From Deltaproteobacteria bacterium (GTDB lineage: Bacteria > Bdellovibrionota > FAC87 > UBA2466), in assembly GCA_013205415.1 (NCBI GenBank), contig JABMMY010000187.1:1-6950 (forward strand): a stretch of DNA of 6,950 nt. The letters are read 5' to 3'. The translations under genes were made by a program, and so were the position numbers. The notes beneath the pieces are model-generated. The model was given only the letters and a program-made list of their open reading frames with translations, was not told the origin of the DNA and did not search any database. Shown in pieces: positions 6,157 through 6,950 of this stretch. Within the stretch, counting starts at the first letter, position 1. Each line of letters begins with the position of its first letter.

Positions 6157-6950
6157 ATGCCTGATCAAAATAAAGGTACCAAAGCGGCAACGGCCACTAA
6201 GCAACCCTATTCTTATACCTATTCCTCCAATTTTTTAGAGCCAGATTGGAAAAGAATTCCAGGATATAAGGAGGTCTCTGAATCCGATTGGAATAGTGCT
6301 CTTTGGCAAAAACGAAATTTTATCAAAACGGTGGCACAACTAAAACAGGTCTTAGGTGCCTTTTTAACCGATGCTATGGCTTTAGATATCTTAAAGGACC
6401 AAGCTGAACGTTCTACGATGTCGATGTTAGTTCCTCCTCAAATGATTAATACGATGAGAGTGGAGGATTTTAAAAATGATCCAGTTCGTCTTTACATGAT
6501 TCCATTTTTTTCAGATCGAAATAAAAATTGGCCAAGTCATCCGAAGGCCGGCAGAGATAGTCTTCATGAACATGAAATGTGGGTGACAGAGGGATTGACT
6601 CATCGGTATCCGACTAAAGTATTAGCTGAACTTTTATCCACCTGTCCCCAATATTGTGGCCATTGCACTCGAATGGATCTTGTCGGACAGAGTGTCCCAC
6701 AGGTTCCTAAAAGAAAATTTGAAACTCCACAAAAAGAACGTCACGAGCTAATTTTAGATTACCTAAGAAAAACACCTTCGGTTAGAGATGTAGTGGTATC
6801 GGGTGGTGATATTGCTAATTTACCATCGCAAACTTTAGAGGCCTTTGTTTCGGGTCTTCTAGATATTGAAAACATCAGAGACATTCGCTTGGCAACTAAA
6901 GGCTTAATGGGAGTGCCGCAACATTTTTTACAGGATGAGGTGTTAAGGAC
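6157..6950 (+). CDS. KamA-family radical SAM protein (lysine 2,3-aminomutase-like), 3' end outside window
   Basis: The ATG at 6157 has GGAG (6149-6152) 4 nt upstream, and the frame stays open for 264 codons to the window edge. The radical SAM cluster motif C-x3-C-x2-C is Cys163, Cys167, Cys170 in STCPQYCGHCTR (161-172), followed by VGQS, TPSVRDVVVSGGD (206-218) with the SAM-binding GGD, and GLTHRYP (146-152) just before the cluster. These are lysine 2,3-aminomutase family signatures; such enzymes use SAM, a 4Fe-4S cluster and PLP to move an amino group from C2 to C3 of lysine. The PLP lysine and substrate-binding Asp residues would lie beyond the window, so the substrate is unconfirmed. It is divergent: LATKGLMGVPQHF (245-257) stands where typical KamA has a GSRTPVVLPQR-like sequence, and the region before the cluster is about 40 residues longer than in clostridial KamA. 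EpmB-type EF-P modification is less likely because of the long N-terminal region. Confidence 0.88.
   Translation, partial: MPDQNKGTKAATATKQPYSYTYSSNFLEPDWKRIPGYKEVSESDWNSALWQKRNFIKTVAQLKQVLGAFLTDAMALDILKDQAERSTMSMLVPPQMINTMRVEDFKNDPVRLYMIPFFSDRNKNWPSHPKAGRDSLHEHEMWVTEGLTHRYPTKVLAELLSTCPQYCGHCTRMDLVGQSVPQVPKRKFETPQKERHELILDYLRKTPSVRDVVVSGGDIANLPSQTLEAFVSGLLDIENIRDIRLATKGLMGVPQHFLQDEVLR

Overview
The window looks like a chromosomal stretch of a low-GC Gram-negative bacterium. The plus-strand genes pgpA, recA and a pilT-type ATPase run in one direction and are followed by a lysine 2,3-aminomutase-family gene. Two membrane-protein genes run the other way. The RecA sequence, the twitching ATPase beside it and the KamA-family variant suggest a Bdellovibrio-like or other former deltaproteobacterial lineage. 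This is an inference from sequence memory, not a database result.

Layout. Positions 1-1008 (minus) hold the 5' part of a multi-spanning membrane protein that runs off the window edge. Positions 1023-2783 (minus) hold a complete 586-residue GT-C-type membrane glycosyltransferase-like protein. The two are 14 bp apart and probably form one operon, read from a good sigma70-type promoter at 2809-2838. Positions 2784-3241 are a 458-bp intergenic region between divergent transcription units. Its middle part is clearly richer in GC than its edges and holds a long interrupted hairpin plus further complementary segments, so it is the best candidate here for an undescribed structured RNA. Positions 3242-6075 (plus) are pgpA, recA and the pilT-like gene. 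They are tightly packed: 16 bp separate pgpA and recA, and recA and pilT overlap out of frame. A possible promoter lies at 6097-6125, and the KamA-family radical SAM gene starts at 6157 and runs off the right edge.

The plus-strand genes are individually familiar: phospholipid synthesis, homologous recombination, pilus retraction and an aminomutase. They need not share a pathway; co-transcription looks like neighbourhood conservation. The minus-strand pair probably acts in cell-surface glycan or lipid-linked sugar transfer, but its substrates cannot be read from the sequence. There is no tRNA, rRNA, CRISPR array, transposase or phage gene in the window.
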